Shown one piece after another: positions 28,819-39,435 of a stretch of DNA of 64,000 bases. Origin of the DNA: Holophagales bacterium (GTDB lineage Bacteria > Acidobacteriota > Thermoanaerobaculia > Multivoradales > Multivoraceae); NCBI GenBank assembly GCA_009836625.1, contig VXVC01000003.1:15111-79110 (forward strand), given 5' to 3'. Each line of letters opens with the position of its first letter. Within the stretch, counting starts at the first letter, position 1. Made by a program: the position numbers and the translations under genes. The notes beneath the pieces are model-generated. The model was not told the origin of the DNA. It saw nothing but the letters and a program-made list of their open reading frames with translations, and searched no databases.

Positions 28819-30341
28819 CCAGGCCGGAGATACTGGCGGAGGACCGGCACGACCGGGAACTGACCGCTCAGGTGGCGCCGGCCGACTGGACGAATCCCGA
28901 ACCGTCGGCTCGCTACCACCTCGTCGTGATCGGGGCCGGCACCGCCGGCCTCGTGACGGCGATCGTGGCGGCGGGTCTGGGCGCCCGGGTGGCGCTGATC
29001 GAGCGCCGGCTGATGGGCGGCGACTGTCTGAACTTCGGTTGCGTGCCGTCCAAGGCCGTGATCGCGGCCGCCAGGCGATGGAGTGCGAGTCGCGCCGATC
29101 CCCTGTTCGGAGCGCCCGGGTCCGAGAGTTCCGGCGATTTCGGCGCGGCGATGGAGCGGATGCGCCGCGTGCGCGCGGCGATCAGCCGGGACGACAGCGC
29201 CGAGCGCTTCCGGGATGCCGGGGTCGACGTCTACCTGGGCGAGGGGCGCTTCGTCTCCGATCGCCTGGTGGCGGTGACGGGCTCCGCCGGCGATCGGCAA
29301 CTGCGCTTCCGGCGCGCTGTGATCGCGACCGGCGCCCGCCCCCAGGCGCCGCCGATACCGGGGCTCGAGCGCTGCGACTACCTGACCAACGAAACGGTCT
29401 TCACCCTGACCGAGCGGCCCGGGCGACTGGCCGTCGTCGGCGCCGGCCCGATCGGCTGCGAGCTCTCCCAGGCCTTCGCCCGGCTCGGCAGCCGGGTGAC
29501 CACGTTCGACGTGCTGCCCGGCATCTTGCCGCGCGAGGACCCGGACGCCGCGGCCCTGGTCGAACGGGCGCTCCGGCGCGACGGCGTCGAACTGGCGCTC
29601 GGCGCCACGATCGAGGAGGCCAGACCGGACTCCGGGACGATCCGGCTGGTCCACGTCGACGGTGACGGTGAACGTCGCGAGACGGTGTGCGACGAACTCC
29701 TCGTCGCCGCGGGCAGGACGCCGAACGTCGAAGGTCTGGGCCTTTCGGAGATCGGCGTCCGGTCCGACGCGAGCGGCATTCAGGTCGACACGAAGCTGCG
29801 GACGACGAATCGGCGCATCTTCGCCGCCGGCGACGTGACGCCCGCGCCCAACTTCACTCACCTCGCCGACGCCCACGCCGGCGTCGTGATCCAGAACGCG
29901 CTCTTCTTCCCCAGCGCGCGGGCCGATCGGCTGGTCGTGCCGCGCTGCACGTACACGTCGCCCGAGGTGGCGCACGTCGGTCTGGACCGCGCCAAGGCGG
30001 AGGAGCGGGGCATCGCCGTCGACGTGATCGACGTGCCGCTCGGTGAGAACCACCGCGCCATGCTCGACGGCGAGGAGGAGGGACTCCTGCGGGTCCTGCT
30101 CCAGCGAGGCAAGGACCGGGTGCTCGGCGCCACCGTGGTCGCGGCCGGCGCCGGCGATCTGATCGCGCCGCTCTCGCTGGCCGTCACCCATCGGCTTGGC
30201 CTTTCCCGGTTCACGTCGACCATCCTGCCGTATCCGACACGGGCCGAGGTGTTGAAGAAAGCGGCAAACAAGTGGCGCACGACCCGGTTCACTCCGCTGG
30301 CCCAGCGGATCTTCGCGCGCTGGTTTCGCCTTACGGGCTGA
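28815..30341 (+). CDS. MerA-like FAD-dependent pyridine nucleotide-disulfide oxidoreductase
   Basis: A 508-residue class I flavoprotein. The FAD-binding VIGAGTAGL is near 37-45 and the redox pair is in GGDCLNFGCVPSK (Cys-x4-Cys) near 71-83. An NAD(P)-binding VVGAGPIGCELSQAF and a second FAD motif RRIFAAGDVT follow. In the C-terminal interface the usual catalytic His is a Tyr (PYPTRAE), as in mercuric reductase. The MerA heavy-metal domain and terminal Cys-Cys are absent, so mercury reduction is unlikely. GTG overlaps the VTT gene stop. Confidence 0.88.
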   Translation: MTRPEILAEDRHDRELTAQVAPADWTNPEPSARYHLVVIGAGTAGLVTAIVAAGLGARVALIERRLMGGDCLNFGCVPSKAVIAAARRWSASRADPLFGAPGSESSGDFGAAMERMRRVRAAISRDDSAERFRDAGVDVYLGEGRFVSDRLVAVTGSAGDRQLRFRRAVIATGARPQAPPIPGLERCDYLTNETVFTLTERPGRLAVVGAGPIGCELSQAFARLGSRVTTFDVLPGILPREDPDAAALVERALRRDGVELALGATIEEARPDSGTIRLVHVDGDGERRETVCDELLVAAGRTPNVEGLGLSEIGVRSDASGIQVDTKLRTTNRRIFAAGDVTPAPNFTHLADAHAGVVIQNALFFPSARADRLVVPRCTYTSPEVAHVGLDRAKAEERGIAVDVIDVPLGENHRAMLDGEEEGLLRVLLQRGKDRVLGATVVAAGAGDLIAPLSLAVTHRLGLSRFTSTILPYPTRAEVLKKAANKWRTTRFTPLAQRIFARWFRLTG

Positions 30342-30347
30342 GCCCGG

Positions 30348-31628
30348 CTACAGGTGACGCCGTCGCCGTCGCCGGCGTCTCCGCCTGGGTCGCGGCCGGG
30401 CGACGGGCTCCGGCTTGCCGGCCGGCGCGGCTGCGGCGTGTCGCTGCCACGCCTCCAGTGCTCCGGCGCCGCTGCCGGTGGCGCTGGAGAGGAGGGCGAA
30501 GAGCTCGAGAGCGGAACCGAAGGCCTCGCGCCGGACGAGGCTCTGCACGGTCCTCGAACTCCGGGGCTCTTCGCACAGGCGCTGGAAGGTCTCGAGCGTT
30601 TTCTTCATCCTGCTGCGACGCGCGGCGGAGAGGGCGAAACGCTCGCCGAAGTCGGCCACCACATCGTCCACGAGTTGGTGGAGACGGCGGCGCTGAACCT
30701 TCGCGCCGCCCGCTTCCAGGCGGTCCCTGCCGACCACGACCCGCGGCAGCAGCAGGGACGAGAGGAGCACCGCGGTCGGCACCTCCGGGCCCACCCTCAC
30801 GCGCTTGTCCAGGAGGCGGCCGAGCTTCGAGAAGCTGTTGGATCCGCTCGACTGTCCCGACACTTCGTCGACCTCGGGGAGGACGACCGGCAGCAGTCCG
30901 GAACGTCCCATCCAGTCGAAGGCCGCGGCGCTGCGGCCACTCGAGAGCAGTTGGAGCAGCTCCTCGATCAGACGGTGCGGAGAGGCCTTGACCAGGTCGC
31001 GGCGATGCGCGAAGGCGGCGCCGAGCGTCTCGTCCTCGATCTCGAAGTCCAGGCGAGCGGCGAACTCGCAGGCGCGCAGCATGCGCACCGGATCCTCCCG
31101 GTAGCGCACGTTCGGATCGCCGATCACTCGCAGAGCGCGGTGCTCCAGGTCCTGTATGCCGCCGACGTAGTCGACGACCGCTCGGTCCGAGGCGCGATAG
31201 AGCAGGGCGTTGACGGTGAAGTCGCGGCGGAACGCGTCCTGCCTCGGGGTGCCGTAGGTGTTGTCGCTGGTCACGAGGAGTTCGCCGGGGGACCGGCGCT
31301 GGTCATCCGGGTCAGGCGCGCCGCGGAAGGTCGACACCTCGACCACCTCGCCGGCGAACAGGACGTGGACGAGACGGAAGCGGCGGCCGATGATCCGCGA
31401 GTTCCTGAACAGCCGACGCACTTCCTCGGGCCGCGCGTCGGTGACGACGTCGTAGTCCTTTGGCCGCCGATCGAGCATCAAGTCGCGCACGCTGCCGCCC
31501 ACCAGGCAGGCGTTTCTGCCGCTCTGAAGGAGCCGGCGCAGGACCTTCTGCGCGCCGGTGGAGAGCCGGCGTGAGGCGATGGGATGCTTGGAGCGCGGCA
31601 GAACGGTGGCCGGGGCCGGCGCTTCCAT
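30348..31628 (-). CDS. pcnB: poly(A) polymerase / tRNA nucleotidyltransferase family protein
   Basis: A 426-residue class II nucleotidyltransferase. VGGSVRDLMLDRRPKDYDVVTDA near 42-64 carries the G-S and the metal-binding D-x-D, and RDFTVNALLY, RYREDPVRMLRACEFAARL and RLIEELLQLL follow. The length and the basic C-terminal tail (RPRPRRRRRRRRRRHL type) fit PcnB, which adds poly(A) to RNA 3' ends for decay, more than CCA-adding enzyme. It is divergent from the CoA-transferase gene with about 50 bases between. Confidence 0.87.
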   Translation of the reverse strand: MEAPAPATVLPRSKHPIASRRLSTGAQKVLRRLLQSGRNACLVGGSVRDLMLDRRPKDYDVVTDARPEEVRRLFRNSRIIGRRFRLVHVLFAGEVVEVSTFRGAPDPDDQRRSPGELLVTSDNTYGTPRQDAFRRDFTVNALLYRASDRAVVDYVGGIQDLEHRALRVIGDPNVRYREDPVRMLRACEFAARLDFEIEDETLGAAFAHRRDLVKASPHRLIEELLQLLSSGRSAAAFDWMGRSGLLPVVLPEVDEVSGQSSGSNSFSKLGRLLDKRVRVGPEVPTAVLLSSLLLPRVVVGRDRLEAGGAKVQRRRLHQLVDDVVADFGERFALSAARRSRMKKTLETFQRLCEEPRSSRTVQSLVRREAFGSALELFALLSSATGSGAGALEAWQRHAAAAPAGKPEPVARPRPRRRRRRRRRRHL

Positions 31629-31637
31629 CGGGTCAGG

Positions 31638-31643
31638 GTATCA
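31638..31643 (-). promoter_or_regulatory. -10-like hexamer TGATAC before pcnB
   Basis: TGATAC on the minus strand ends nine bases before the pcnB ATG. It lies back to back with the TAGGCT element of the divergent CoA-transferase gene. Confidence 0.28.
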
Positions 31644-31664
31644 ACGGGCGCACCGAGGCGCTGC

Positions 31665-31670
31665 TAGGCT
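31665..31670 (+). promoter_or_regulatory. extended -10-like TGCTAGGCT before the CoA-transferase
   Basis: TAGGCT, preceded by TGC as in an extended -10 element, ends eight bases before the GTG at 31679. No ribosome binding site lies between, so a leaderless transcript is likely. Confidence 0.42.
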
Positions 31671-31678
31671 CCGCCCCC

Positions 31679-32800
31679 GTGGGCGCGCTCGACGGATTGC
31701 GGGTTCTCGACCTGTCGCGGCTGGCGCCCGGCCCCTACTGCTCCATGCTGCTTGCCGACATGGGAGCGGACGTGCTGCGGGTAGACAACGCGGTCGGCGG
31801 GCCGGTCCGCTCGGGCGACATGCTCTCGCGCAACAAGCGCAGCATCGCACTCAACCTGAAGACCTCGAGTGGCCAGCGCATCCTGCACGAGTTGGCGAGG
31901 TCCGCCGACGTCTTCCTCGAGGGCAACCGCCCTGGTGTCTGTGCGCGCCTGGGTTGTGACTACCCCACGCTTTCGGCTCTGAACGAGCGTCTGGTCTACT
32001 GCTCGCTGACGGGCTACGGGCAGACCGGGCCGATGTCCCAGGCCGCCGGCCACGACGTGAACTACATCGCGCTCGCCGGTGTACTGTCCCAGATCGGGAA
32101 CGGGAGCGATCCGCCCCTGCCGCCACTCAACCTGGTCGCCGACTTCGGCGGCGGCGGGCTGATGGCCGCTTTCGGCATCCTCTGCGCGCTGTTCGAACGG
32201 CGGCGGTCCGGTCGCGGCCAGTACATCGACGCCGCGATGATCGACGGCGCGGCCTCGTTGATGGCGGTCCACTTCGCGCAGAAGGGCGCCCGCTCGACGC
32301 CGGGGATCGGCCTGCTGGGGGGCGGCGCCGCGTTCTACCGCTGCTACGAGTGCAAGTGCGGCGGTCACGTCTCGGTTGGCGCCATCGAGCCGCAGTTCTT
32401 CGCGGCGCTGTGCGAAGGGACCGGGGTCGACGTGCTGGATCAGCAGATGGACACGGAGCGCTGGCCGGAACACATCGAGGCTTTCCGGCGCGCCTTCCTG
32501 ACCCGCACGCGGGATGAGTGGGCGGAGGTGTTCAGCGAACTCGATGCCTGCGTGTCGCCCGTGCTCGACCTCGACGAGGCCCCCCGGCACGCCCACAACG
32601 CCGAGCGCGGCACCTTCCCGATCGGACCTGACGGCGAGATCCACATCGCGCCCGCGCCGCGCCTGGAGCGTACGCCGGGCACGCTGCGGCGGCGCGAACC
32701 GCGGATGGGTGAGCACACGGAGGAGGTTCTCGCGGAACTCGGCTACGGCGCGGGCGACATCCTCGAACTGGAACAGAACGGAGCGGTCCTCAAGGCATGA
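31679..32800 (+). CDS. class III CoA-transferase (CaiB/BaiF family)
   Basis: A 373-residue family III acyl-CoA transferase. It opens with GALDGLRVLDLSRLAPGPYCSMLLADMGADVLRV, the typical N terminus, described here by its ends. It continues with SRNKRSIALNLK, a GYGQTGPM loop and the catalytic-aspartate segment YIDAAMIDGAASL. The enzyme moves CoA between carboxylic acids or acts as an acyl-CoA epimerase (AMACR-type members share this fold). The partner MaoC gene overlaps by four bases and suggests catabolism of a hydroxyacyl- or enoyl-CoA. GTG at 31679 is chosen because it matches the family's usual N terminus. Confidence 0.87.
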   Translation: MGALDGLRVLDLSRLAPGPYCSMLLADMGADVLRVDNAVGGPVRSGDMLSRNKRSIALNLKTSSGQRILHELARSADVFLEGNRPGVCARLGCDYPTLSALNERLVYCSLTGYGQTGPMSQAAGHDVNYIALAGVLSQIGNGSDPPLPPLNLVADFGGGGLMAAFGILCALFERRRSGRGQYIDAAMIDGAASLMAVHFAQKGARSTPGIGLLGGGAAFYRCYECKCGGHVSVGAIEPQFFAALCEGTGVDVLDQQMDTERWPEHIEAFRRAFLTRTRDEWAEVFSELDACVSPVLDLDEAPRHAHNAERGTFPIGPDGEIHIAPAPRLERTPGTLRRREPRMGEHTEEVLAELGYGAGDILELEQNGAVLKA

Positions 32801-33318
32801 GCAGCGACAACGTACATACCGGCCCCCCGGCGGATGGCGCCGGCAGAGTGTTTGAAGACTTCGCCGTAGGTCAGGTCTTCCGGCACGCGCTGGGTCGCAC
32901 CGTTACCGAAGGCGACAACGTCTGGCTGACGATGATCACCCTGAACCCGAACCCGATCCACTTCGACCGGGAGTACGCGGGCCAGACGGAGTGGGGCCGG
33001 CCCCTGGTCAACTCCTGCTTCACCCTGTCTCTGGTGACGGCCCTGACCGTGGCCGACCTGTCCCAGAACGCGGTGAACCTGGGCTGGGACAGGGTCCGGC
33101 TACCCAACCCGGTGTTCGAGGGCGACACCCTCTACGCGCAGAGCGAGGTGCTCTCCCTGCGCGAGTCGAGATCGCGACCGCACCAGGGAATCGTCGGTTT
33201 CCGGACCGTCGGCTACAACCAGGATGGCAAGCCCGTGATCACCTTCGACCGGACGATCCTGGTGTACCGCCGGGGCCACGTGCCGGCGAAGCCGACCCGG
33301 CCGGAGCTTCGTGCTTAG
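32797..33318 (+). CDS. MaoC-family acyl-CoA dehydratase
   Basis: A 173-residue hot-dog-fold hydratase. The hydratase motif is visible as ITLNPNPIHFDREYAGQTEWGRPLVNSCFT (about 48-77), with catalytic Asp/His positions in N-P-I-H-F-D. It would hydrate or dehydrate an enoyl/hydroxyacyl-CoA. Relatives paired with class III CoA-transferases include mesaconyl- and itaconyl-CoA hydratases, but the substrate here is open. It converges on citrate synthase with three bases between. Confidence 0.88.
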   Translation: MSSDNVHTGPPADGAGRVFEDFAVGQVFRHALGRTVTEGDNVWLTMITLNPNPIHFDREYAGQTEWGRPLVNSCFTLSLVTALTVADLSQNAVNLGWDRVRLPNPVFEGDTLYAQSEVLSLRESRSRPHQGIVGFRTVGYNQDGKPVITFDRTILVYRRGHVPAKPTRPELRA

Positions 33319-33321
33319 CCT

Positions 33322-34587
<1,266 letters not shown>

Positions 34588-34670
34588 CTTGACTGTCTCA
34601 CCCCTTCTTCTTCCCCCCAGAGTTCTGCCCTTCCCGGCATCCGAATCGTCCTGGGCCGCATTCGGCGCGG

Positions 34671-34676
34671 AGTGTA
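34671..34676 (-). promoter_or_regulatory. extended -10-like TGCTACACT before citrate synthase
   Basis: TGCTACACT on the minus strand lies in the 129-base gap between queE and gltA. It would give a leader of about 75 bases for gltA. The rest of the gap holds no gene, tRNA or clear terminator. Confidence 0.4.
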
Positions 34677-34716
34677 GCAGTCCCCGAAGCGCTCGTGAGA
34701 GGCGGCGCGCTCCGGT

Positions 34717-35439
34717 TCAGACGCCGCGTTCTTCGCCGCCCCAGAGGCTCTTGTGAAGCTGCAGCGAGACCCTCGCCGGCAGCCGGTCCTCGAGCACCCA
34801 CGAGGCGAGTTGGGCCGGCTCCAGCGCGTCCCAGACGGGCGAGAGGTGGACGGTGCACAGGCGATCGATCCGGTGCTTCCGAATGGCGTGTCGCGCCCAC
34901 TCGTAGTCGCCGCGGTCCTGGACGACAAGCTTCACCTCGTCCGTGCTGCGCAGGTGCAGCAGGTTGGGCCAGTGGTTGTTCGCGGTCTCGCCGCTGGCCG
35001 GGCACTTCAGATCGACGATGCGCCTCACACGCGGGTCGACGCCTGCTATGTCGAGTCCGCCACCGGTTTCTAGCAGGACCTCGAGACCGCGGTCGCACAA
35101 CCCGCTCATCAGGGTGTGAACACCGGGCTGGAGCAGCGGCTCGCCGCCGGTGACTTCGGCCAGAGGACAACCGTACGAGAGCACCCGGTCGATGACGTCG
35201 TCGACCCGCATCCAGGCGCCTTCGTAGAAGCTGTACTCGGTGTCGCACCAGCTACAGCGCATCTGACAGCCGGTGAGTCGCACCAGTACGCAGGGGCGGC
35301 CCGCGAAAGTCGATTCCCCTTGGATCGAGTAGAAGATCTCGTTGATCCTGAGGCGCTCCCGGGCCGGCAGCGCGGCGACGCAGTTCAGGAGCTTGCGCCG
35401 TGGAGGCGCAACGCAGTGAGACTCGCGGCGGAAGCTCAT
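34717..35439 (-). CDS. queE: 7-carboxy-7-deazaguanine synthase (radical SAM)
   Basis: A 240-residue radical-SAM enzyme that makes 7-carboxy-7-deazaguanine for queuosine tRNA modification. The cluster motif is C-x3-C-x2-C (LTGCQMRCSWCDTEYSF), the pattern of E. coli-type QueE. INEIFYSIQGES before it and EVTGGEPLLQ and the ETGG after it are classic. The start is uncertain: ATG at 35439 lacks a clear ribosome site, and GTG at 35466 gives nine more residues. It lies about 70 bases from the aconitase gene end. Confidence 0.9.
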   Translation of the reverse strand: MSFRRESHCVAPPRRKLLNCVAALPARERLRINEIFYSIQGESTFAGRPCVLVRLTGCQMRCSWCDTEYSFYEGAWMRVDDVIDRVLSYGCPLAEVTGGEPLLQPGVHTLMSGLCDRGLEVLLETGGGLDIAGVDPRVRRIVDLKCPASGETANNHWPNLLHLRSTDEVKLVVQDRGDYEWARHAIRKHRIDRLCTVHLSPVWDALEPAQLASWVLEDRLPARVSLQLHKSLWGGEERGV

Positions 35440-35508
35440 GGACGGGTGGTGGCTGGGGCCAAACACGGAGCGTGCGACGTGTTTGGCGGCGCGACCGGAA
35501 GACGTCGA

Positions 35509-38238
35509 TCAGGCGTCGTCGTCAAGGAGCTGTCGCAGCACGTACTGGAGGATGCCCGCGTGCCGGTAGTACTCCGCCTCCTGGGGCGTGTCGAGGCGGA
35601 CGCGCGCGCGGAAGGCGATCTCACCGTCGTCGCCCGTGGCCCGCACACGCACGGTCAGTCCGGGTTCGAAGTCCGCGGCGAGCCCGGCGGCAAGCCCTTC
35701 GATGGCGTACTCCTCGCGGCCCGTGAGCCCCAGTTCGGCAGGGCCCTCGCCGTCCAGGAACTCGAGCGGCGCGATCCCCATTCCGACCAGGTTGCTGCGG
35801 TGGATCCGTTCGTAGCTCCTGGCGATGACCGCTTCCACGCCGAGCAGCCGGGGCCCCTTGGCGGCCCAGTCGCGCGACGAACCCGTGCCGTACTCGAGGC
35901 CGGCCAGGATGATCTGGGGCACGCCTCGTTCGCGGTAGGCCATCGCCGCGTCGTAGATCGACATCTGCTCGCCTTCCGGCAGGAGCAGGGTGTACCCGCC
36001 CTCGACTCCCGGCACCAGGTGATTGCGCAGGCGAACGTTGGCGAACGTGCCCCGCATCATGACCTCATGGTTGCCGCGGCGGGCGCCGTAGGAGTTGAAC
36101 TGGGCGCGCTCGACTCCCAGGTCGCGCAGGTAGGCGGCGGCCGGACTGTCGGGACTGATCGGGCCTGCGGGTGAGATGTGGTCGGTTGTCACCGTGTCGC
36201 CGAGCAGCGCCAGCACGCGGGCGCCGGCGATGTCCTCGACGGGTTCCGGCTGGCGCGGCATGTCGACGAAGAACGGAGGCTGCTTCACGTAGGTCGAGTC
36301 GTCCTGCCAGTCGAACGTCTGGCCGGAGGGAACGTCGAGCGCCTGCCAGGTCTCGCTGCCGGCAAAGACGTCGGCGTACTGGCGCGTGAACATGTCGGGC
36401 CGCAGCGAACTCTCGAGCGCCGCCTGGATGTCAGCCTGGGCGGGCCAGATATCGCGGAGGTACACCGGGCCGTTCGAGCCGCTGGCGAGGGGTTCGTTGT
36501 ACAGGTCGACGTCGATGCGGCCCGCCAGCGCGTAGGCCACGACCAGGGGCGGTGAGGCGAGGTAGTTGGCCCGGACCTCGCTCGAGATCCGGCCTTCGAA
36601 GTTGCGGTTGCCGGAGAGGACGGAAACGGCGACGAGTTCATCCTCGGCGATGGCGGCCGAGATGGCCGGCGGCAGCGGACCGCTGTTGCCGATGCAGGTC
36701 GTGCAGCCGTAGCCGACGGTGTGGAAACCCAGTTCTTCCAGGTGGGGTGTGAGGCCGGCTTCCGCGAGGTAGTCGGTCACCACCTTGGAGCCCGGGGCCA
36801 GACTCGTCTTGACCCAGGGCCGGGTTCGCAGTCCGGCGCCGACGGCGTTCTTCGCCAGCAGGCCGGCAGCCAGCATGACGGAGGGGTTCGACGTGTTCGT
36901 GCAACTCGTGATCGCCGCGATGACCACGGAGCCGTCCGTCACTCCGGCTTGTTCCCCGTCATCCGCGGCTGTGGGTGGGGCCGCACCGCCAGCGCCGGCG
37001 GCGTCGAGCACGGGCAGTCCGCTCGAGCGGGTGGACAGTTGCGGCAACTGGTTCAGGAAGGACTCCTTGACCTCGGACAGCCGGACCCGGTCCTGGGGCC
37101 TGCGCGGACCGGCCAGGGAGGGCTCGACCGTACCCAGGTCGAGTTCCAGCGTGTCGCTGTACTCGGCCTCCTGCGTGTCCGGTCCGTGGAAGAGCCCCTG
37201 TTCGCGGCAGTACGCCTCGACCAGCTCCACCTGCGATTCGCTGCGCCCTGTAAACCGGAGGTAGTCGATAGCGGCGCGGTCGATTGGGAAGATGCCGCAG
37301 GTTGCGCCGTACTCGGGCGCCATGTTCGCGATCGTCGCACGGTCGGCCAGTCTGAGTTCGGCGAGCCCGGGGCCGAAGAACTCGACGAACTTGCCGACGA
37401 CTCCGTGGCTGCGCAGCATCTCCGTGACCCGCAGCACGAGGTCGGTGGCGGTGGTGCCCTCCGGCAGGGCGCCGACGAGACGGAAGCCGACGACCTGCGG
37501 CACCAGCATGGCGATCGGTTGACCGAGCATCGCGGCCTCCGCCTCGATGCCGCCGACGCCCCAGCCCAGGACGCCCAGACCGTTGATCATCGTGGTGTGG
37601 GAGTCGGTGCCCACCAGGGTGTCGGGATAGGCGAAGGGCGGCTCGGCGCGACCGTTCTGCGAGGTCATGACGCCGCGGGCCAGGTACTCGAGGTTGACCT
37701 GGTGCACGATGCCGGTTGCCGGCGGCACGACGCGGAAGTTCTCGAACGCGGTCTGCCCCCAGCGCAGGAACAGGTAGCGCTCCTCGTTGCGCTCGAACTC
37801 CCGTTCAGCGTTGATCAGGAGCGCGGCGGCGGAGCCGTACTCGTCGACCTGCACGGAGTGGTCGATCACAAGCTCGGCGGGCTGCAGGGGGTTGATGCGA
37901 GCAGCATCGCTGCCCATGGCCGCCATCGCATCGCGCATCGCGGCCAGGTCTGCCACCGCGGGAACACCGGTGAAGTCCTGGAGCAGCACGCGTCCGGGCA
38001 TGAAGGCGATCTCGACGTTCGGTTCGGCCCGGGGTTCCCAGCGAGCCACGGCCTCGATGTCGTCGGCCGGAACGACGCGACCGTCCTCCCGGCGGAGCAG
38101 GTTCTCGAGCAGGATCTTCAGGGCGTACGGCAGGCGCTCCACCGGCAGGCCTGCGTCTCCCAGGGTCGGCAGGTGCGCGATCCGGAAGGACCGGCCCGCG
38201 GCCGTCATCGTTCTTATCGCGCCGAAGCTGTTCGTCAT
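35509..38238 (-). CDS. acnA: aconitate hydratase, AcnA type
   Basis: A 909-residue 4Fe-4S aconitase that isomerises citrate to isocitrate. The cluster cysteines are readable in [12 protein letters not shown] and [43 protein letters not shown] near 205-234 and the C-terminal swivel motif [14 protein letters not shown] are as expected. ATG at 38238 follows an AGGGAAG and gives the standard N terminus, so the longer frame is rejected. It lies in line with queE and gltA, so two TCA enzymes flank queE. Confidence 0.95.
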   Translation of the reverse strand: MTNSFGAIRTMTAAGRSFRIAHLPTLGDAGLPVERLPYALKILLENLLRREDGRVVPADDIEAVARWEPRAEPNVEIAFMPGRVLLQDFTGVPAVADLAAMRDAMAAMGSDAARINPLQPAELVIDHSVQVDEYGSAAALLINAEREFERNEERYLFLRWGQTAFENFRVVPPATGIVHQVNLEYLARGVMTSQNGRAEPPFAYPDTLVGTDSHTTMINGLGVLGWGVGGIEAEAAMLGQPIAMLVPQVVGFRLVGALPEGTTATDLVLRVTEMLRSHGVVGKFVEFFGPGLAELRLADRATIANMAPEYGATCGIFPIDRAAIDYLRFTGRSESQVELVEAYCREQGLFHGPDTQEAEYSDTLELDLGTVEPSLAGPRRPQDRVRLSEVKESFLNQLPQLSTRSSGLPVLDAAGAGGAAPPTAADDGEQAGVTDGSVVIAAITSCTNTSNPSVMLAAGLLAKNAVGAGLRTRPWVKTSLAPGSKVVTDYLAEAGLTPHLEELGFHTVGYGCTTCIGNSGPLPPAISAAIAEDELVAVSVLSGNRNFEGRISSEVRANYLASPPLVVAYALAGRIDVDLYNEPLASGSNGPVYLRDIWPAQADIQAALESSLRPDMFTRQYADVFAGSETWQALDVPSGQTFDWQDDSTYVKQPPFFVDMPRQPEPVEDIAGARVLALLGDTVTTDHISPAGPISPDSPAAAYLRDLGVERAQFNSYGARRGNHEVMMRGTFANVRLRNHLVPGVEGGYTLLLPEGEQMSIYDAAMAYRERGVPQIILAGLEYGTGSSRDWAAKGPRLLGVEAVIARSYERIHRSNLVGMGIAPLEFLDGEGPAELGLTGREEYAIEGLAAGLAADFEPGLTVRVRATGDDGEIAFRARVRLDTPQEAEYYRHAGILQYVLRQLLDDDA

Positions 38239-38357
38239 GTCTGGTTCTTCCCTGGTCGAGCGAGGCGCCGGACCTTGATGGACGGATCGTGCCGTTGGGC
38301 GCACAAGATAACCGAAAGCGCCCCAATCGTCAGTCGGAAGTGACCCGCGGCCGCATG

Positions 38358-38363
38358 TAGAGT
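38358..38363 (+). promoter_or_regulatory. -10-like hexamer TAGAGT before algH
   Basis: TAGAGT ends seven bases before the ATG at 38371, leaving no room for a ribosome binding site. This is the clearest leaderless-type arrangement in the window. The 132-base gap to aconitase otherwise holds only a weak minus-strand TTATCT (38306-38311). Confidence 0.45.
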
Positions 38364-38370
38364 CGCGCTC

Positions 38371-38961
38371 ATGTCGGGGGTGGACGACTTCGAGACGCCG
38401 ACTCTGCTGGTCGCCATGCCCCAGGTTCTCGATCCTTTCTTCTTTCGGGCGGTCGTGCTACTCGCGGCCCACGAGGACGGCGGCGAAGGGGGCAGCCTCG
38501 GCTTCGTCGTCAACCGGCCAAGCCAGCTCAAGGTCGACGAAGTTCTGCGTGAGCTCGACATCGAGTGGTCCGGCGGCTCGGAAGTCGTGGCTTTCGTCGG
38601 CGGTCCGGTGCAGCCTGAGGTCGGCACGGTGCTGCTGTCTCTCGACGGCTTGACCGGCCTGGAACGGGACGGCATCACTGAGATCGCCCCGGGTGTCGGA
38701 GCCACGCAGAACATCCTGGCGCTGCGCACGCTCGCCCGCAGCGCGCCGGACCGGATGAGGCTGCTCCTGGGCCACGCGGGCTGGGCGCCGGGTCAGTTGA
38801 TGCAGGAGGTCGGCCGCAGCGACTGGCTGACGGCGCCGGTCGAGGAATCGATCGTGTTCTCCGCCGACCCGGTAGATGCGTGGTCGGGCGCGCTTGCCTC
38901 ACTGGGGATCGATCCGGCGTCCCTGCCGAGCTGGACCGCCGGCGACGGCCATTCAAACTGA
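38371..38961 (+). CDS. YqgE/AlgH family protein (DUF179)
   Basis: A 196-residue protein of the conserved YqgE/AlgH family. It shows [27 protein letters not shown] opening, GFVVNRP, a [11 protein letters not shown] segment and [16 protein letters not shown]. The biochemical role is not known, though family members have been linked to alginate and quorum-related regulation. It is a single-gene unit, and its stop lies four bases from the convergent dut stop. Confidence 0.9.
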   Translation: MSGVDDFETPTLLVAMPQVLDPFFFRAVVLLAAHEDGGEGGSLGFVVNRPSQLKVDEVLRELDIEWSGGSEVVAFVGGPVQPEVGTVLLSLDGLTGLERDGITEIAPGVGATQNILALRTLARSAPDRMRLLLGHAGWAPGQLMQEVGRSDWLTAPVEESIVFSADPVDAWSGALASLGIDPASLPSWTAGDGHSN

Positions 38962-38965
38962 TCCG

Positions 38966-39430
38966 CTAGGTACCGGTGGATCCGAAGCCGCCCTCGTTGC
39001 GGCCGCCTTCCGTGGGCCGTTGCCCGAGGGAGTCGTCCTCCTGGAATCTGATCTCGGGAACGGCGGCGACCACCATCTGCGCCAGCCGCTCGCCGCGTTC
39101 GACGTCCACGGGCTCGTCGCCCAGGTTGGCCAGTAGCAGCTTGACTTCGCCTCGATAGTCGCTGTCGATCGTGCCGGGGGAGTTCAGGACCGTCAGGCCC
39201 TGGCGAAGCGCGAGTCCGCTGCGGGGCCGGATCTGCGCCTCGTAGCCCGGCGGCAGGCCGAGGACGAGACCGGTCGGGATGAGACGGCGCGTACCGGGGG
39301 CGATCCGGACCGGCTCGGAGGTGGCGGCACGCAGGTCGTAGCCGGCGCTGCGGGTCGAGGCCCGCTCCGGCAGGCCGGCGGCGTGCGGCAGCAGGCGGAT
39401 CCTGACGGCGACGGCGGCTTCCCGGCTCAA
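38966..39430 (-). CDS. dut: deoxyuridine 5'-triphosphate nucleotidohydrolase
   Basis: A 154-residue trimeric-type dUTPase converting dUTP to dUMP. The five motifs are present: AGYDLRA, PRSGLALRQGL, NSPGTIDSDYRGEV, ERGERLAQMVV and the glycine-rich tail GGRNEGGFGSTGT. Neither ATG nor GTG is available at the right place. TTG at 39430 lies five bases after the upstream pilin stop and gives the normal length, so I choose it. It is probably the last gene of the pilus/secretion transcription unit. Confidence 0.9.
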   Translation of the reverse strand: MSREAAVAVRIRLLPHAAGLPERASTRSAGYDLRAATSEPVRIAPGTRRLIPTGLVLGLPPGYEAQIRPRSGLALRQGLTVLNSPGTIDSDYRGEVKLLLANLGDEPVDVERGERLAQMVVAAVPEIRFQEDDSLGQRPTEGGRNEGGFGSTGT

Positions 39431-39435
39431 CGGAC

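Noticed and set aside
28815..30341. Mercuric reductase MerA
   Set aside because: No heavy-metal-associated N-terminal domain and no C-terminal cysteine pair; only the Tyr change and fold are shared.
34588..34716. A tRNA or small RNA in the queE-gltA gap
   Set aside because: No cloverleaf, T-loop sequence or clear hairpin was found; only a -10-like element and a purine-rich leader.
36721..38343. A 540-residue plus-strand open frame across acnA
   Set aside because: Antisense to a well-supported aconitase. The residue make-up is typical of a shadow frame, rich in Arg, Gly, His and Val.
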